The notes beneath the pieces were generated by a model that did no database searches, was not told where the DNA came from, and saw nothing but the letters and a program-made list of their open reading frames with translations. Below, in pieces: positions 8,987 to 23,283 of a stretch of 64,000 bases of DNA; position 1 is the stretch's first letter; the number at the start of each line of letters is the position of its first letter. Source of the DNA: Amycolatopsis granulosa (lineage in GTDB: Bacteria; Actinomycetota; Actinomycetes; Mycobacteriales; Pseudonocardiaceae); NCBI RefSeq assembly GCF_011758745.1, contig NZ_JAANOV010000001.1, positions 2,480,001 to 2,544,000 of the forward strand, given 5' to 3'. The position numbers and the translations under genes were made by a program.

Positions 8987-10875
8987 CACTTCACTCCCAG
9001 CGTGTCGAGGAGGCCGGTCAGGGCGGCGAGTGCGTCGCAGCCCGCGTGGACGTACGTGTCGACGCCCGGGTACTCCGGCTTGCCGGCGAGGATCACCCGG
9101 CGGGCGCCGGCCTCGGTGAGCCGCTTCGCGGTGTCCGCGGCGTGTTCGGCGTAGAGCTTGTCGGTGCCGCACAGGCACGCGACCTTCGCACCGCTCTCCC
9201 GGAACGCGGCGACCAGCTTCTCGGTGTCCGCCACCGCGCCGGGGTTGACCGGCTCGATGCCGCCGGCCTGCAGGAGGTTCGCGGCGAAGGTGGCGCGTGC
9301 GGTGTGCGCGGCCACCGGTCCGAGTGTGGCGAGGAAGACCTTCGGCCGCTCGCCGGTTTCCGCGAGGTGGGCGTCGGAACGGTCGCGCAGCGCCTCGTAC
9401 GCCTGCGCGTACCGCACGCGTGGCAGGCCACCCTCGTCCACCACGGACGGCGCCGGCGTCCGCTCCACCGGCTTCTCGTGCAAGTCCGGGAACTCGCTGA
9501 CGCCGGTGATCGGGTCCGCGCGGGTCGCCAGGCGCTGCTGCCGCTTCTCCCACGTGTCCGCGAGCCGCGCGGCCAGGGCACGCGAGTCCAGCACCGCCTC
9601 GATGCCGCCCTCGCGCTCGATCCCGGTGAACACGCGCCACGCCGCGTTGGCGAGCGCGTCGGTCAGGTTCTCGACGTACCAGGAGCCACCCGCCGGGTCG
9701 ATCACGCCGGCGAGCTTGGACTCCTCCAGCAGGATCGACTGGGTGTTGCGGGCGATCCGGCGGGAGAACGCGTCGGGCAGGCCGATCGCGAAATCGAACG
9801 GCAGCACGGTCACCGCGTCCGCGCCGCCGATGCCGGCGGCGAAGCAGGCGACCGTGGTGCGCAGCATGTTCACCCACGGGTCGCGGCGGGTGAACATCGC
9901 GGGCGAGGTGACGGCGTGCTGCCGCATGCCGCGCCCGGCGCCGGCGCCGGCCACCTCGCAGACCCGCGCCCAGAGGCGGCGGGCGGCACGCAGCTTGGCG
10001 ATCGTGAGGAACTGGTCCGCGGTCGCGGCGAACCGGAACTCCAGCTGGTCGGCGGCCGCGTCGACGCTCAGCCCGGCATCGGTGAGGGCGCGCAGGTACG
10101 CCACCCCCGCCGCGATCGCGGCGCCGAGCTCCTGGGCGTCGGATCCGCCCGCCTCGTGGTACGGCAGCCCGTTGACGACGAGCGTGCGCAGCTTCGGGTG
10201 CTTGCCGGCCAGGCGCGCGGCCAGCGCGGCGGCCGGTGCGATGTCGTGCGGGCGGCCGGTGCGGGCGCGCAGCGCGATCGGGTCCGCGCCGATCGTGCCG
10301 GTGACCTCGCTGTCCGGGATGTTCTTGTCGGCGAACAAACTCAGGAGGGCGTCCGCGGCGGCTTCGTAGTCCGCGCCGGGATCCAGGACGATCGGCGCGA
10401 GGTCCAGGTAGACCTCGTTGAGCGCGTCGGCGAGCGCATCCGGTGGCAGAGCGTCACCACCCACGCGCAGCCACACCGAGGTGGCGCCGTTCTCCAGGTC
10501 CGCGAGGATGGCCTTGTTGGCCTGCGCCGGGTCCGCGCCGCCGTGCAGCACCCGCACGTCCCAGCCGGTGCCGACGTGGCCCTCCGGCCGCGCGCCGCGC
10601 ACGTACGGCGGCAGCCCGGGGTAGCCGGCGGACGCCGCCGCGGTGTCCACGCTGTCGGCGGTGTAGAGCGGCTGGATCTCGATGCCGTCGTAGGTCTTGC
10701 TGGTCAGGAGGCTTTCCGGGGCGCCGTCGAAGTCCTCGGGCAGCACTCCGCTCTTCGTCAGCACCCCCGCGACGAGGCGTTGCCAGTCCGCCCGCCGCGG
10801 AGCCGTGAACTCGGCGGCGAGGGCGAGCTCGTCCGGCGAATCCGGGGTGGGCGCCGTTGTCCCAGCCTGAGTCAT
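8986..10875 (-). CDS. mutA: methylmalonyl-CoA mutase small subunit
   Basis: 629-aa non-catalytic partner of MutB in the heterodimer. It keeps the overall mutase fold, but the B12 domain lacks the DxHxxG motif (the matching stretch reads [10 protein letters not shown]), as expected for the small subunit. The ATG at 10875 is preceded by a -10-like TACCAT (complement of 10883-10888) with a 7-nt gap, so the operon message is probably leaderless. It is divergent from the membrane kinase gene across a 100-bp intergenic region. Confidence 0.95.
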   Translation of the reverse strand: MTQAGTTAPTPDSPDELALAAEFTAPRRADWQRLVAGVLTKSGVLPEDFDGAPESLLTSKTYDGIEIQPLYTADSVDTAAASAGYPGLPPYVRGARPEGHVGTGWDVRVLHGGADPAQANKAILADLENGATSVWLRVGGDALPPDALADALNEVYLDLAPIVLDPGADYEAAADALLSLFADKNIPDSEVTGTIGADPIALRARTGRPHDIAPAAALAARLAGKHPKLRTLVVNGLPYHEAGGSDAQELGAAIAAGVAYLRALTDAGLSVDAAADQLEFRFAATADQFLTIAKLRAARRLWARVCEVAGAGAGRGMRQHAVTSPAMFTRRDPWVNMLRTTVACFAAGIGGADAVTVLPFDFAIGLPDAFSRRIARNTQSILLEESKLAGVIDPAGGSWYVENLTDALANAAWRVFTGIEREGGIEAVLDSRALAARLADTWEKRQQRLATRADPITGVSEFPDLHEKPVERTPAPSVVDEGGLPRVRYAQAYEALRDRSDAHLAETGERPKVFLATLGPVAAHTARATFAANLLQAGGIEPVNPGAVADTEKLVAAFRESGAKVACLCGTDKLYAEHAADTAKRLTEAGARRVILAGKPEYPGVDTYVHAGCDALAALTGLLDTLGVK

Positions 10876-10975
10876 AGCTCTGATGGTAGGGCGCGGGCAA
10901 GGGGGACGATTGTGACTCTGCTCGCGGCCGGGCAGTAGTCGCGATCACGCAGCGCGCATCCGCAAGAATGATGAC

Positions 10976-12727
10976 GTGGCGAGCGAGGAGACCAGGGTGG
11001 TGGCCGGGCGGTACCGGTTGCGCTCCGTTCTGGGTTCCGGCTCGATGGGCACCGTCTGGTCGGCCTACGACGAGTTCCTGCACCGGCCGGTCGCGGTGAA
11101 GGAGATCCTGCTGCCGCCTGGTGTCACCGCGGGCCAGGCCGATGAGCTGCGGGAGCGGACGCTGCGTGAGGCGCGCGCCATCGCCGTGCTGTCCCACCCG
11201 AACGTGATCACCCTGCACGACGTCGCCCGTCAGGACGGCGAGCCGTTCGTGGTGATGGAGCTGCTGCCCTCGCACAGCCTGGCGGAGCTGATCCGCGACC
11301 ACGGCCCGCTGTCGGTCGAGCAGGCAGCGGCGGTCGGGGACGCGGTCGCCGCCGCGCTGGGCGCCGCGCACAACGCCGGCATCACGCACCGCGACGTCAA
11401 GCCGGGCAACGTGCTCGTCGCGGAGGACGGGCGGATCAAGCTCACCGACTTCGGCATCGCCCGCAACGTCTCCGACGCCTCGATGACCCGCACCGGCATG
11501 ACGCTGGGTTCGCCGGCCTACATCGCCCCGGAGGTGGCTTCCGGCCGGGCGGTGACACCGGCCGCGGACCTGTGGGGGCTGGGCGCGACGCTGTTCTGCG
11601 CCGTGGAGGGCCACCCGCCCTACGACGCGGACGGAGATCCGCTGGAGACGATCGGGCGGGTCGTCAGGGGCGACGTGCCGCGGCCCTCGCCCGGCCCGCT
11701 GGCGCCGTTGATCAGCGCGTTGATGGCGAAGGAGCCGCGGGACCGGATGCCGCTCGCGCAGGTGCGGCGGGAGTTGCACCCGATCCTGGAGAAGGCGCCG
11801 CGGGTGCTGTTCGGGCCGGAGATGTTCGCCGCGGCCAGTGGTCAGCGTGAGGCGGCGACCGACACGCGGGAGATCTCGGCGAGCCCGCAGCCGCCGGAGG
11901 ACCCGCCGGCCGGTCAGCTGGCGGCCGACCCAGGTCCGTTGCCGTTCGCCGGGCCCGCCGCCACCGGTGAGCTGGCTGCGGACCCGGGCCCGCTGCCGTT
12001 CCGGGCGGCGGGGTCGGGTGGCACGCTGACCGCGGATCCCGCTCCCGCCCGGCCGGTGGGCGCACCCGTCACCGGCGGCCGCGGCACGAGGGCGACGGTG
12101 GTGCTGGTCGCGGTGTCGATCGTGGTGTTCCTGGCCGCCGCGTTCGGTGGTTTCGCGGCGGCCCGGGTGATCGGGGCGCAGCCGGTGGTGCCGCCGTCGA
12201 AGGAGCAGACGTTCGAGCCGTCGGCCCCGCAGCCGACGGTGTTCGAGCGGCGGACGGGTGAGGCGTCGAACGTGAAGGGCGCCCAGGGCGGGGCGTTCAC
12301 CGTGGACGTGCCGGCCGACTGGACGCGGTTCACGAGTTCGCAGGCCGGGGACGGGCTGCCGCTGTCCACGCTGGTGCAGTTCGTGTCGGCGGACGGTTCG
12401 CAGATGCTCGCGGTGAACCACTTCCCGAAGTACTTCCCGGCCAACAGTCTCGACGACTACCTCAACGCCGTGGAGCGGAGCCGGTCCAACACCGGGTTCA
12501 CGCTGGTGTACGAGGCGAGGCTGACCGAGCAGGACGGCGTGACGATGATGTACCGGACGATCGACCGTTCCCCGGCGGGATCGGTGAGCCGCACGACCTA
12601 CGCGAACGTGTTCCGGCAGGGCACCAGCCTGTGGGTGGTCGGCGTGACGGTGCCGACGGACCAGGAGGAGACGGCGAAGACCGCACTCTACGAGCGCATC
12701 GTGCCGACCTTCCAGGTAACCGGCTGA
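10976..12727 (+). CDS. Membrane-anchored serine/threonine protein kinase (PknB-like)
   Basis: 583-aa Hanks-type kinase. The kinase domain covers about residues 10-275: glycine loop GSGSMG (20-25), catalytic Lys42, HRDVKPGN (138-145), DFG (158-160), activation loop with several Thr/Ser and APE. A Pro/Ala-rich linker follows with three copies of an ADPGPLP-like unit, then one transmembrane helix (about 372-398) and an extracellular domain of about 180 aa with no recognised PASTA repeats. The domain order suggests it senses something outside the cell. The GTG start has AAGAAT (10964-10969) 6 nt upstream, the leaderless pattern. The ligand and substrates are unknown. Confidence 0.92.
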   Translation: MASEETRVVAGRYRLRSVLGSGSMGTVWSAYDEFLHRPVAVKEILLPPGVTAGQADELRERTLREARAIAVLSHPNVITLHDVARQDGEPFVVMELLPSHSLAELIRDHGPLSVEQAAAVGDAVAAALGAAHNAGITHRDVKPGNVLVAEDGRIKLTDFGIARNVSDASMTRTGMTLGSPAYIAPEVASGRAVTPAADLWGLGATLFCAVEGHPPYDADGDPLETIGRVVRGDVPRPSPGPLAPLISALMAKEPRDRMPLAQVRRELHPILEKAPRVLFGPEMFAAASGQREAATDTREISASPQPPEDPPAGQLAADPGPLPFAGPAATGELAADPGPLPFRAAGSGGTLTADPAPARPVGAPVTGGRGTRATVVLVAVSIVVFLAAAFGGFAAARVIGAQPVVPPSKEQTFEPSAPQPTVFERRTGEASNVKGAQGGAFTVDVPADWTRFTSSQAGDGLPLSTLVQFVSADGSQMLAVNHFPKYFPANSLDDYLNAVERSRSNTGFTLVYEARLTEQDGVTMMYRTIDRSPAGSVSRTTYANVFRQGTSLWVVGVTVPTDQEETAKTALYERIVPTFQVTG

Positions 12728-12787
12728 CGGCCGGACCGGCGGCGGGCGCTCGCCCGGTTCTGGCGCGCCGCTGGGAAGATGGTCGCC

Positions 12788-13579
12788 ATGACGGAAAAGG
12801 ACGTGGCGGCCGCTGCTGCCGCCACCATCGCCGAGCGCACCGGGTTCGCCAGGCACGACATCGCGGTGGTTCTCGGGTCGGGGTGGCGTCCCGCGGCAGA
12901 CGTGATCGGCGAGCCGGAGGCGGAGATCCCGCTGGGTGAGCTGCCCGGGTTCGAGACACCGACGGCGGTCGGGCACGGCGGGACCGTGCGGTCGGTGGAC
13001 GTGGACGGCAAGCGCGCTCTGGTGCTGCTCGGCCGCACCCACCTGTACGAGGGCAAGGGCGTGGGTCGCGTGGTGCAGAACGTGCGCACCGCTGCCGCGA
13101 CGGGCGTGAAGTCCGTGCTGCTCACCAACGCCGCCGGCGGGTTGCGCGAGGAGTACCACGTCGGCCAGCCCGTGCTGATCTGCGACCACCTCAACATGAC
13201 CGCGACGTCCCCGATCACCGGCGCGAACTTCGTCGACCTGGTCGACCTGTACTCGCACCGGCTGCGTGACCTCGCCCGCGAGATCGACCCCGGGCTGACC
13301 GAAGGTGTGTACGCGGGTCTGCCCGGCCCCCACTTCGAAACCCCCGCCGAGATCCGCATGCTGCGCACCCTGGGTGCGGACCTGGTCGGCATGTCGACCG
13401 TCCTGGAGGCGATCGCCGCGCGGGCCGCCGGTGTCGAGGTGTTCGGGCTGTCCCTGGTCACCAATCTGGCCGCGGGTATGACCGGGGAACCGTTGAGCCA
13501 CCAGGAGGTCCTGGCGGCCGGACGGGCGTCGGCCGAGAAGATGGGCACCCTGCTGCGTGAGCTCGTGGCCCGGGCATGA
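12788..13579 (+). CDS. deoD: purine nucleoside phosphorylase
   Basis: 263-aa trimeric-type PNP that splits inosine, guanosine and deoxy forms into base plus (deoxy)ribose-1-phosphate. Motifs: VLGSGW phosphate site, [25 protein letters not shown] and the purine-site Asn in LVTN. ATG is possible at 12779 or 12788; I chose 12788 because GAAGAT (12775-12780) lies 7 nt upstream. The next gene, a phosphomutase, overlaps it by 4 nt (ATGA), so both are translated together. This pairing gives release of the sugar-1-phosphate and its isomerisation. Confidence 0.94.
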   Translation: MTEKDVAAAAAATIAERTGFARHDIAVVLGSGWRPAADVIGEPEAEIPLGELPGFETPTAVGHGGTVRSVDVDGKRALVLLGRTHLYEGKGVGRVVQNVRTAAATGVKSVLLTNAAGGLREEYHVGQPVLICDHLNMTATSPITGANFVDLVDLYSHRLRDLAREIDPGLTEGVYAGLPGPHFETPAEIRMLRTLGADLVGMSTVLEAIAARAAGVEVFGLSLVTNLAAGMTGEPLSHQEVLAAGRASAEKMGTLLRELVARA

Positions 13580-15216
13580 CTCGTCTGCCACCCGAGCTCC
13601 GGGACCGGGCGATCCGCTGGATCGCCGACGACGTCGACCCCGCCGCCCGGCACGAGCTGCAAACCGTGCTGGCGGCCGCGATGAGCGGTTCCGCCGACGG
13701 GGTGGCCGGTCTGGCCGACCGGATGGCGGGGCCGCTCGCGTTCGGCACCGCCGGGCTGCGCGGCCCGGTCCGGGCGGGGCCGAACGGCATGAACACGGCC
13801 GTCGTCGTGCGCACCACGGCCGGCGTGGCGAGCTGGCTGACCGCGCACGGCAAGGCGGGGCAGATCGTGGTCATCGGCCGGGACGCCCGGCACGGGTCCG
13901 CGTCGTTCGCGGCCGCGGCGGCCGAGGTGCTGCACGCCGCCGGGTTCGACGTGCGGGTCCTGCCCCGGCCGCTGCCGACGCCGGTGCTGGCCTTCGCGGC
14001 GAAGCACCTCGGGGCGGCCGCTGCCATCCAGATCACCGCGTCGCACAACCCCCCGTCGGACAACGGCTACAAGCTCTACGACGACAGCGCCATCCAGATC
14101 GTGCCGCCGGCCGACACCGAGATCGAGGCCGCCATCGCCGAGGCGCCCGGCGCGGTGAGCGTGCCGCGTCAGCCCGGTGCGACCGTGCTCGGTGAGGACG
14201 TCCTGGACGCCTACCTGGACCGCGTCGCCCAGGTGCCGCGGTCCACGGTGCGGGGGTTGCGGGTGGCCGCGACGGCGCTGCACGGGGTCGGGGCGGAGGT
14301 GCTGCGTGAAGCCCTCTCCCGGGCCGGGTTCACCGACGTGCACCTGGTCGCCGAACAGTCCGGTCCGGACCCGGACTTCCCGACGGTGTCGTTTCCCAAT
14401 CCGGAGGAGCCGGGTGCGACGGACCTGCTGCTCGCGCTGGCCGCCGAGGTCGGCGCCGACCTCGCCATCGCCCTCGACCCCGACGCCGACCGGTGCGCGG
14501 TGGGTGTGCCGGACGCCGGCGGGCGGTGGCGGATGCTGCGCGGGGACGAGACCGGGGTCCTGCTGGGCGAGTACGTCCTGTCCACGACGACGAACCCGGA
14601 TCCGCTGGTGGCGACGACGATCGTGTCCGCCGCGATGCTGCGGGAGATAGCCCGGGCCCATGGCGCCCGGTACGCGGAGACGCTGACCGGGTTCAAGTGG
14701 CTGACTCGTGCCGGGAACGGCCTGGTGTTCGCCTACGAGGAGGCGCTGGGGCTGTGCGTGAACCCGGATTTCGTACGGGACAAGGACGGCATCGCCGCCG
14801 CGGCTTTGGCGTGTGACCTCGCGGCGAAGCTGAAGGCGGAGGACCGCTCGCTGCTGGACGAGCTGGATCGGCTGGCGGTCGCGCACGGTGTTCACGTGAC
14901 CGACCAGGTGTCGTTGCGGGTGACGGATCTTGCGGTGCGCGGGCAGGTGATGACCCGGTTGCGGAAGGCACCGCCGGCCGAGCTGGCCGGTGTGCCGGTC
15001 GGAGTGGAAGATCTCCTGCCGGAGACGGACGCGTTGCGCATCGCCGGTGGTGGGGTGCGGGTGGTGATCCGCCCGTCGGGGACCGAGCCGAAGTTGAAGT
15101 GTTATCTGCAGGTGATGCGGCCGGTCGGGGACGCGGCCGCGCTGGCCGCAGTGCGAGTGGATGCGACGGGGACGATGGCGGCGCTGCGCCGCGACGTCGA
15201 GGCCCTGCTGGGCTGA
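13576..15216 (+). CDS. Phosphohexose/phosphopentose mutase (alpha-D-phosphohexomutase family)
   Basis: 546-aa mutase with the phosphoserine loop TASHNPP, the Mg2+ loop DPDADR and the phosphate-binding RPSGTEPK near the C-terminus. The sugar-specificity loop reads YEEALG rather than GEMSG. In the family, the EEAxG form is typical of PGM2-like enzymes, which act as phosphopentomutases as well as phosphoglucomutases. Together with the 4-nt overlap with PNP, this supports interconversion of (deoxy)ribose-1-P and -5-P, feeding DeoC. The M. tuberculosis neighbour in this position is annotated PmmB, so hexose activity is the alternative. The substrate is an inference. Confidence 0.88.
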   Translation: MTRLPPELRDRAIRWIADDVDPAARHELQTVLAAAMSGSADGVAGLADRMAGPLAFGTAGLRGPVRAGPNGMNTAVVVRTTAGVASWLTAHGKAGQIVVIGRDARHGSASFAAAAAEVLHAAGFDVRVLPRPLPTPVLAFAAKHLGAAAAIQITASHNPPSDNGYKLYDDSAIQIVPPADTEIEAAIAEAPGAVSVPRQPGATVLGEDVLDAYLDRVAQVPRSTVRGLRVAATALHGVGAEVLREALSRAGFTDVHLVAEQSGPDPDFPTVSFPNPEEPGATDLLLALAAEVGADLAIALDPDADRCAVGVPDAGGRWRMLRGDETGVLLGEYVLSTTTNPDPLVATTIVSAAMLREIARAHGARYAETLTGFKWLTRAGNGLVFAYEEALGLCVNPDFVRDKDGIAAAALACDLAAKLKAEDRSLLDELDRLAVAHGVHVTDQVSLRVTDLAVRGQVMTRLRKAPPAELAGVPVGVEDLLPETDALRIAGGGVRVVIRPSGTEPKLKCYLQVMRPVGDAAALAAVRVDATGTMAALRRDVEALLG

Positions 15217-15220
15217 TCGG

Positions 15221-15250
15221 GTGCCGCCCGCGCCGTGGCGTGGGCGGCAC
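15221..15250 (+). terminator. Terminator of the PNP-phosphomutase operon
   Basis: GTGCCGCCC (15221-15229) pairs with GGGCGGCAC (15242-15250), 5 nt after the mutase stop; GC-rich with a 12-nt loop and no clear U tract, as is common in actinomycetes. Confidence 0.7.
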
Positions 15251-15260
15251 CTGGAGACAG

Positions 15261-15307
15261 CTCGAGGCCCCGGGAGAACCGTGACGGTTCTCGACCGGGG
15301 CCTCGAG
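15261..15307 (-). terminator. rRNA operon terminator
   Basis: CTCGAGGCCCCGG (15261-15273) pairs with CCGGGGCCTCGAG (15295-15307), and the loop contains a second nested stem, GAGAACCG/CGGTTCTC. The hairpin has 21 pairs in all with only two unpaired bases between the two stems. It lies directly after 5S rRNA on the minus strand and faces the phosphomutase terminator. Confidence 0.85.
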
Positions 15308-15318
15308 TATCAAGTTGT

Positions 15319-15435
15319 GTTCGGCGGTGTCCTACTCTCCCACACCCGCGGGGGTGCAGTACCATCGGCGCTGGCAGGCTTAGCTTCCGGGTTCGGAATG
15401 GGACCGGGCGTTTCCCTGCCGCCATGACCACCGAA
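15319..15435 (-). rRNA. rrf: 5S ribosomal RNA
   Basis: About 117 nt. The minus strand begins GTTTCGGTGGTCATGGC and contains the universal CCCATTCCGAAC loop and GAGAGTAGGACACCGCC end. Ends are approximate to a few bases. Confidence 0.95.
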
Positions 15436-15467
15436 ACTCTCCGAAACAACACCCGTTGCCTGGGTGT

Positions 15468-15495
15468 GGTGTCTCAGAGTTGCAGAGCGGATGCG
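15468..15495 (-). other. Downstream arm of the 23S rRNA processing stem
   Basis: This 28-nt stretch in the 23S-5S spacer is largely complementary to 18636-18663 in the 16S-23S spacer. GGATGCG/CGCATCC and GCAGAG/CTCTGC are perfect blocks, with isolated mismatches. The two arms bracket 23S, as the RNase III processing stem does. Confidence 0.65.
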
Positions 15496-15506
15496 TAGCA
15501 GCTTTG

Positions 15507-20434
<4,928 letters not shown>

Positions 20435-20891
20435 ATGCTAGAAAATCGATCCGGCTATAATTCATAGCCTCAAAGGAACCCACAAAGGGTTCTAGCTAAT
20501 CAAACTGGCTTTAGCTCATCAATACACTGTTGAGTTCTCAAACAACACGTCTTGTTGTGTCACCCGACGACCCGTTCAGCGGCACAGAGTCTCCCGACTC
20601 CATTTCGCTGTGGCTTCGTCCGGCGGCGGTCACCCACTCTACCACCCCCAGGTGGGAGCTTGGTTCGTGACCCCCCGCCCGGTTTCCCGTTCCCGTGGGG
20701 CTTTTCTTCCCCGCCGGCCCGGTCTTCCTGGCGACGAAGAGAAGATTACATGCCCGGAAATGGGGTCCGCACAGGGGGGTCCCTTAACGGTAAATGCGCT
20801 GATCAACTGCCTGCCGAGGGCGTGGCGCCGTCGGTACGCGGGACCTCCGGGCGGTTGCACCGGCGCGCCGACCACGGCACGCTCCTCAGGC
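20435..20891 (-). promoter_or_regulatory. rRNA leader and promoter region
   Basis: 457 bp without a gene between 16S and the divergent flavodoxin gene. Near 20523-20542 the minus strand carries TTTGAGAACTCAACAGTGT, a conserved actinobacterial rRNA leader element involved in precursor folding or antitermination. Candidate -10 boxes on the minus strand are TAATCT (complement of 20743-20748, extended by an upstream TG) and TAGAGT (complement of 20636-20641). Neither has a convincing -35, so the promoter call is tentative. Confidence 0.4.
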
Positions 20892-21344
20892 GTGCCCACG
20901 TTGCTGATCGTGCACCACACGCCCTCGCCGAACGTGCAAGCCATGTTCGAAGCCGTGGTGGACGGCGCGACGACCGACGAGATCACAGGGGTGACCGTGG
21001 TGCGCCGGGCCGCTCTCGCGGCCACCGCCACCGACGTCCTCGAAGCCGACGGCTACCTGCTCGGCACCACGGCGAACCTCGGCTACATGGCGGGGGCGCT
21101 CAAGCACTTCTTCGACCAGGTCTACTACCCGTGCCTGGACTCGACGCGCGGCCGGCCGTTCGGGTGTTACGTGCACGGCGGCAGTGACGTCGCCGGGACG
21201 GTCCGGGGCATCGAGTCGATCACCACGGGTCTCGGCTGGGTGAAGGCGGCGGAGTTCGTGACCGTTACCGGTGCACCGTCGAAGGCCGACCTCGAGAAGT
21301 GCTGGGAGCTGGGGGCGACGGTGGCGGCGGGCCTGATGGAATAA
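20892..21344 (+). CDS. Flavodoxin/NADPH-dependent FMN reductase-like protein
   Basis: About 150 aa with a flavodoxin-like fold: first strand TLLIVHHTPSPN with the phosphate-binding turn, a middle segment DGYLLGTTANLGYMAGALK that binds the isoalloxazine ring in this family, and FFDQVYYP. This family binds FMN and reduces quinones or serves as an electron carrier. The frame is open further upstream into the rRNA leader, but homology starts at the GTG at 20892, which I take as the start; no strong ribosome site is present. Its stop codon lies within the first TetR-type operator of the next gene. Confidence 0.75.
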   Translation: MPTLLIVHHTPSPNVQAMFEAVVDGATTDEITGVTVVRRAALAATATDVLEADGYLLGTTANLGYMAGALKHFFDQVYYPCLDSTRGRPFGCYVHGGSDVAGTVRGIESITTGLGWVKAAEFVTVTGAPSKADLEKCWELGATVAAGLME

Positions 21345-21366
21345 CGAAGTTATGTAACGGTGTTAC
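21341..21366 (+). promoter_or_regulatory. Two back-to-back TetR-type operators
   Basis: ATAACGAAGTTAT (21341-21353) and GTAACGGTGTTAC (21354-21366) are two perfect 13-bp palindromes of the form RTAACnnnGTTAY with no gap between them. They lie 33 nt before the membrane-protein start. A third, slightly imperfect copy lies in front of the TetR gene (23257-23269), so that regulator is the likely ligand. Confidence 0.6.
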
Positions 21367-21399
21367 GATCCTCGTAGGTCTCCCCGAAAGGAACTCGCG

Positions 21400-21798
21400 A
21401 TGATCGTCCTGTCCGGTCCCACCCAGCTGTTCACCGTGATCGCGCTGGTCTCGCTGCCGACCGTGATGTTCGGCGGGTACTCACTGCTCGCCCTGCTCCG
21501 CAAACGCGCGCTCACCGAGCAGCAACGGGCCTACTTCCGCGCCGGCCACGCACACGCCGGCGTGCTGCTCGTGCTGGCGCTGGTCACCCTGCAGCTCGTC
21601 GCCGCCGGCGGGCTCGGCACCGCCGGCCAGTGGATCGTGTCCGTCCTGCTGCTGATCGGGATCCTCGGTCAGTCGGGCGGGTTGTTCCTGCACCTGCTGC
21701 CCGGGCGGAAGGCGCTCGCGCACGGGGTGACGGTCGGCGGCGCCGTGCTGCTCGCCGCGGCGATGATCACCACCGCCGTCGGCGTGGCGGTGGCCTGA
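21400..21798 (+). CDS. Small four-helix membrane protein, TetR-regulated
   Basis: 132 aa, almost entirely hydrophobic, with about four transmembrane helices (near residues 9-30, 53-72, 78-98 and 108-130) joined by short polar loops (RKRALTEQQRAYFRAGHAHAG). RBS AAGGAAC precedes the ATG. I do not recognise a named family. The double operator upstream suggests expression is switched on when the TetR protein releases its ligand-free site. A role in membrane stress or export of a small molecule is only a guess. Confidence 0.7.
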   Translation: MIVLSGPTQLFTVIALVSLPTVMFGGYSLLALLRKRALTEQQRAYFRAGHAHAGVLLVLALVTLQLVAAGGLGTAGQWIVSVLLLIGILGQSGGLFLHLLPGRKALAHGVTVGGAVLLAAAMITTAVGVAVA

Positions 21799-21822
21799 GC
21801 GGGATGCCCAAACCGGCGGACC

Positions 21823-22803
21823 TCACCTGCCGACGGTGCGGGCCAGGGCCGCCGGGTAGCGCTCCCCCGCCACGGCGTCGGCCGGGACCGCCGCCTCGAT
21901 CCGCTCGACGTCCTCGCCGGACAGTTCGAGGGTCGCGGCGGCGACGTTCTCCTCCAGGTACCGGCGGCGCTTCGTCCCGGGGATCGGCACCACGTCGGCG
22001 CCCTGGTGCTGCACCCAGGCCAGCGCCAGCTGCCCCGCGGTCACGCCCTTCTCCTCCGCCAGCTCCCGCAACGCCTCGACGATGCGCAGGTTCCGGTCGA
22101 GGTTGCCCCCGGCGAACCGCGGCAGGTTGCGGCGCATGTCGTCGGCGGGCAACTCGTCCACCGTGGTGATGCTGCCGGTCAGGAACCCGCGCCCGAGCGG
22201 CGAGAACGGCACGATCCCGATGCCCAGCTCGCGGCAGGCCGGCACCACCTCGTCCTCGATCCCCCGCGTCCACAGGCTCCATTCACTCTGCAGGGCGCTC
22301 ACCGCGTGGACGGCGTGCGCCCGGCGGATCGTGTCCGCGGACGCCTCCGAAATGCCGAGGTAGCGGACCTTGCCCTCGGCGACCAGCTCGGACAGCGCGC
22401 CCCACGTCTCCTCGACCGGGACGTCCGGATCGACCCGGTGCTGGTAGTAGAGGTCGATGTGGTCCACGTTCAGGCGGCGCAGCGACCGCTCGGCGCACTG
22501 GCGCACGTAGGCCGCGTCCCCGCGCACCTGCTGCCCCTCGTCGTCGCGGCGGATGCCGAACTTGGTGGCGAGCACGACCCGGTCGCGGTTGCCCGCGATC
22601 GCGCGGCCGACCAGCTCCTCGTTCGCGCCGTCGCCGTAGACGTCGGCCGTGTCCAGCAGGGTCACGCCCAGCTCCAGGGCACGGTGGATGGTCGCGATCG
22701 ACTCCGCCTCGTTGTCGCGCACGCCGTACGCCTGGCTCATGCCCATGCAGCCCAGGCCCTGCGCGCCGACTTCCAGCCCGCCCAGCCTCCTCGTGCCGAT
22801 CAC
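21823..22803 (-). CDS. Aldo/keto reductase
   Basis: 326-aa AKR (AKR13-like) that reduces aldehydes or ketones with NADPH. The TIM-barrel motifs are present: the catalytic tetrad Asp/Tyr in [18 protein letters not shown], Lys in VVLATKFG, His in [10 protein letters not shown], then GISEAS and the cofactor motif [16 protein letters not shown]. The start is GTG at 22803, overlapping the MerR stop by 4 nt (GTGA), so it is translated with the regulator and almost certainly controlled by it. Confidence 0.93.
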   Translation of the reverse strand: MIGTRRLGGLEVGAQGLGCMGMSQAYGVRDNEAESIATIHRALELGVTLLDTADVYGDGANEELVGRAIAGNRDRVVLATKFGIRRDDEGQQVRGDAAYVRQCAERSLRRLNVDHIDLYYQHRVDPDVPVEETWGALSELVAEGKVRYLGISEASADTIRRAHAVHAVSALQSEWSLWTRGIEDEVVPACRELGIGIVPFSPLGRGFLTGSITTVDELPADDMRRNLPRFAGGNLDRNLRIVEALRELAEEKGVTAGQLALAWVQHQGADVVPIPGTKRRRYLEENVAAATLELSGEDVERIEAAVPADAVAGERYPAALARTVGR

Positions 22804-23201
22804 GCGGAGATCTCCTCCCTGACCACACCGGCATCCGGGATGCGGGCACAGATCCGGTCGTAGTTGTCGATCTTGTAGTCGAGGACGTCCAGGCACGCCT
22901 GGAGCTCCGCGATGCGCCCGGCGACCGAGTGGCGCTGTTCGACGAGGATCGCGCGGCGGCGGGCCACCCCCGCGTCACCGGCCTGCCGCAGCTGCGCGTA
23001 CTCCCGCATCATCTTGATCGGCATGCCGGTCGTGCGGAGCTTGGTGAGGAACTCCAGCCACGCGAGGTCGTCGTCGGAGTAGACCCGCCTTCCCGCCGCG
23101 TCCCGGGCGGGCGGCTCGACGAGCTTGATGCGCTCGTAGTAGCGGAGGGTGTCGATCGACAGCCCGCTGCGACGTGCGGCTTCCGCTATCGAGTAGCTCA
23201 T
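22800..23201 (-). CDS. MerR family transcriptional regulator
   Basis: 133 aa. Winged helix-turn-helix at residues 1-70 ([21 protein letters not shown]) and a coiled-coil dimerisation helix (about 75-118). The C-terminal ligand region has a single Cys (C102 or nearby) and another later, so metal or redox sensing is not obvious; the aldehyde/AKR-associated MerR class is more likely. It is autoregulated through its own 19-bp-spacer promoter and is the first gene of an operon with the aldo/keto reductase. The ATG at 23201 lies 6 nt from the -10, so the mRNA is leaderless. Confidence 0.92.
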   Translation of the reverse strand: MSYSIAEAARRSGLSIDTLRYYERIKLVEPPARDAAGRRVYSDDDLAWLEFLTKLRTTGMPIKMMREYAQLRQAGDAGVARRRAILVEQRHSVAGRIAELQACLDVLDYKIDNYDRICARIPDAGVVREEISA

Positions 23202-23207
23202 AAGGCG

Positions 23208-23238
23208 ACAGTACGACCTGGAGTGCGCTCCAGGTCAA
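23208..23238 (-). promoter_or_regulatory. MerR-type promoter with operator
   Basis: On the minus strand, -35 TTGACC (complement of 23233-23238) and -10 TACTGT (complement of 23208-23213) are separated by 19 bp, the overlong spacing that MerR activators correct. The spacer is a near-perfect dyad with arms GACCTGGAG and CTCCAGGTC (23215-23236). Confidence 0.8.
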
Positions 23239-23256
23239 ATCCGGACCCCGGGATCG

Positions 23257-23269
23257 GTAACAGCGTTGC
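23257..23269 (+). promoter_or_regulatory. TetR autoregulatory operator
   Basis: GTAACAGCGTTGC, one mismatch from the RTAACnnnGTTAY palindromes at 21341-21366. It lies just before the TetR -10 box TATCCT (23272-23277), where binding would block its own transcription. Confidence 0.55.
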
Positions 23270-23283
23270 GATATCCTGGGAGC

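Noticed and set aside
10454-13591. A 1045-codon minus-strand open frame across mutA, kinase and PNP
   Set aside because: It runs through several real genes in the wrong frame; no homology, no ribosome site.
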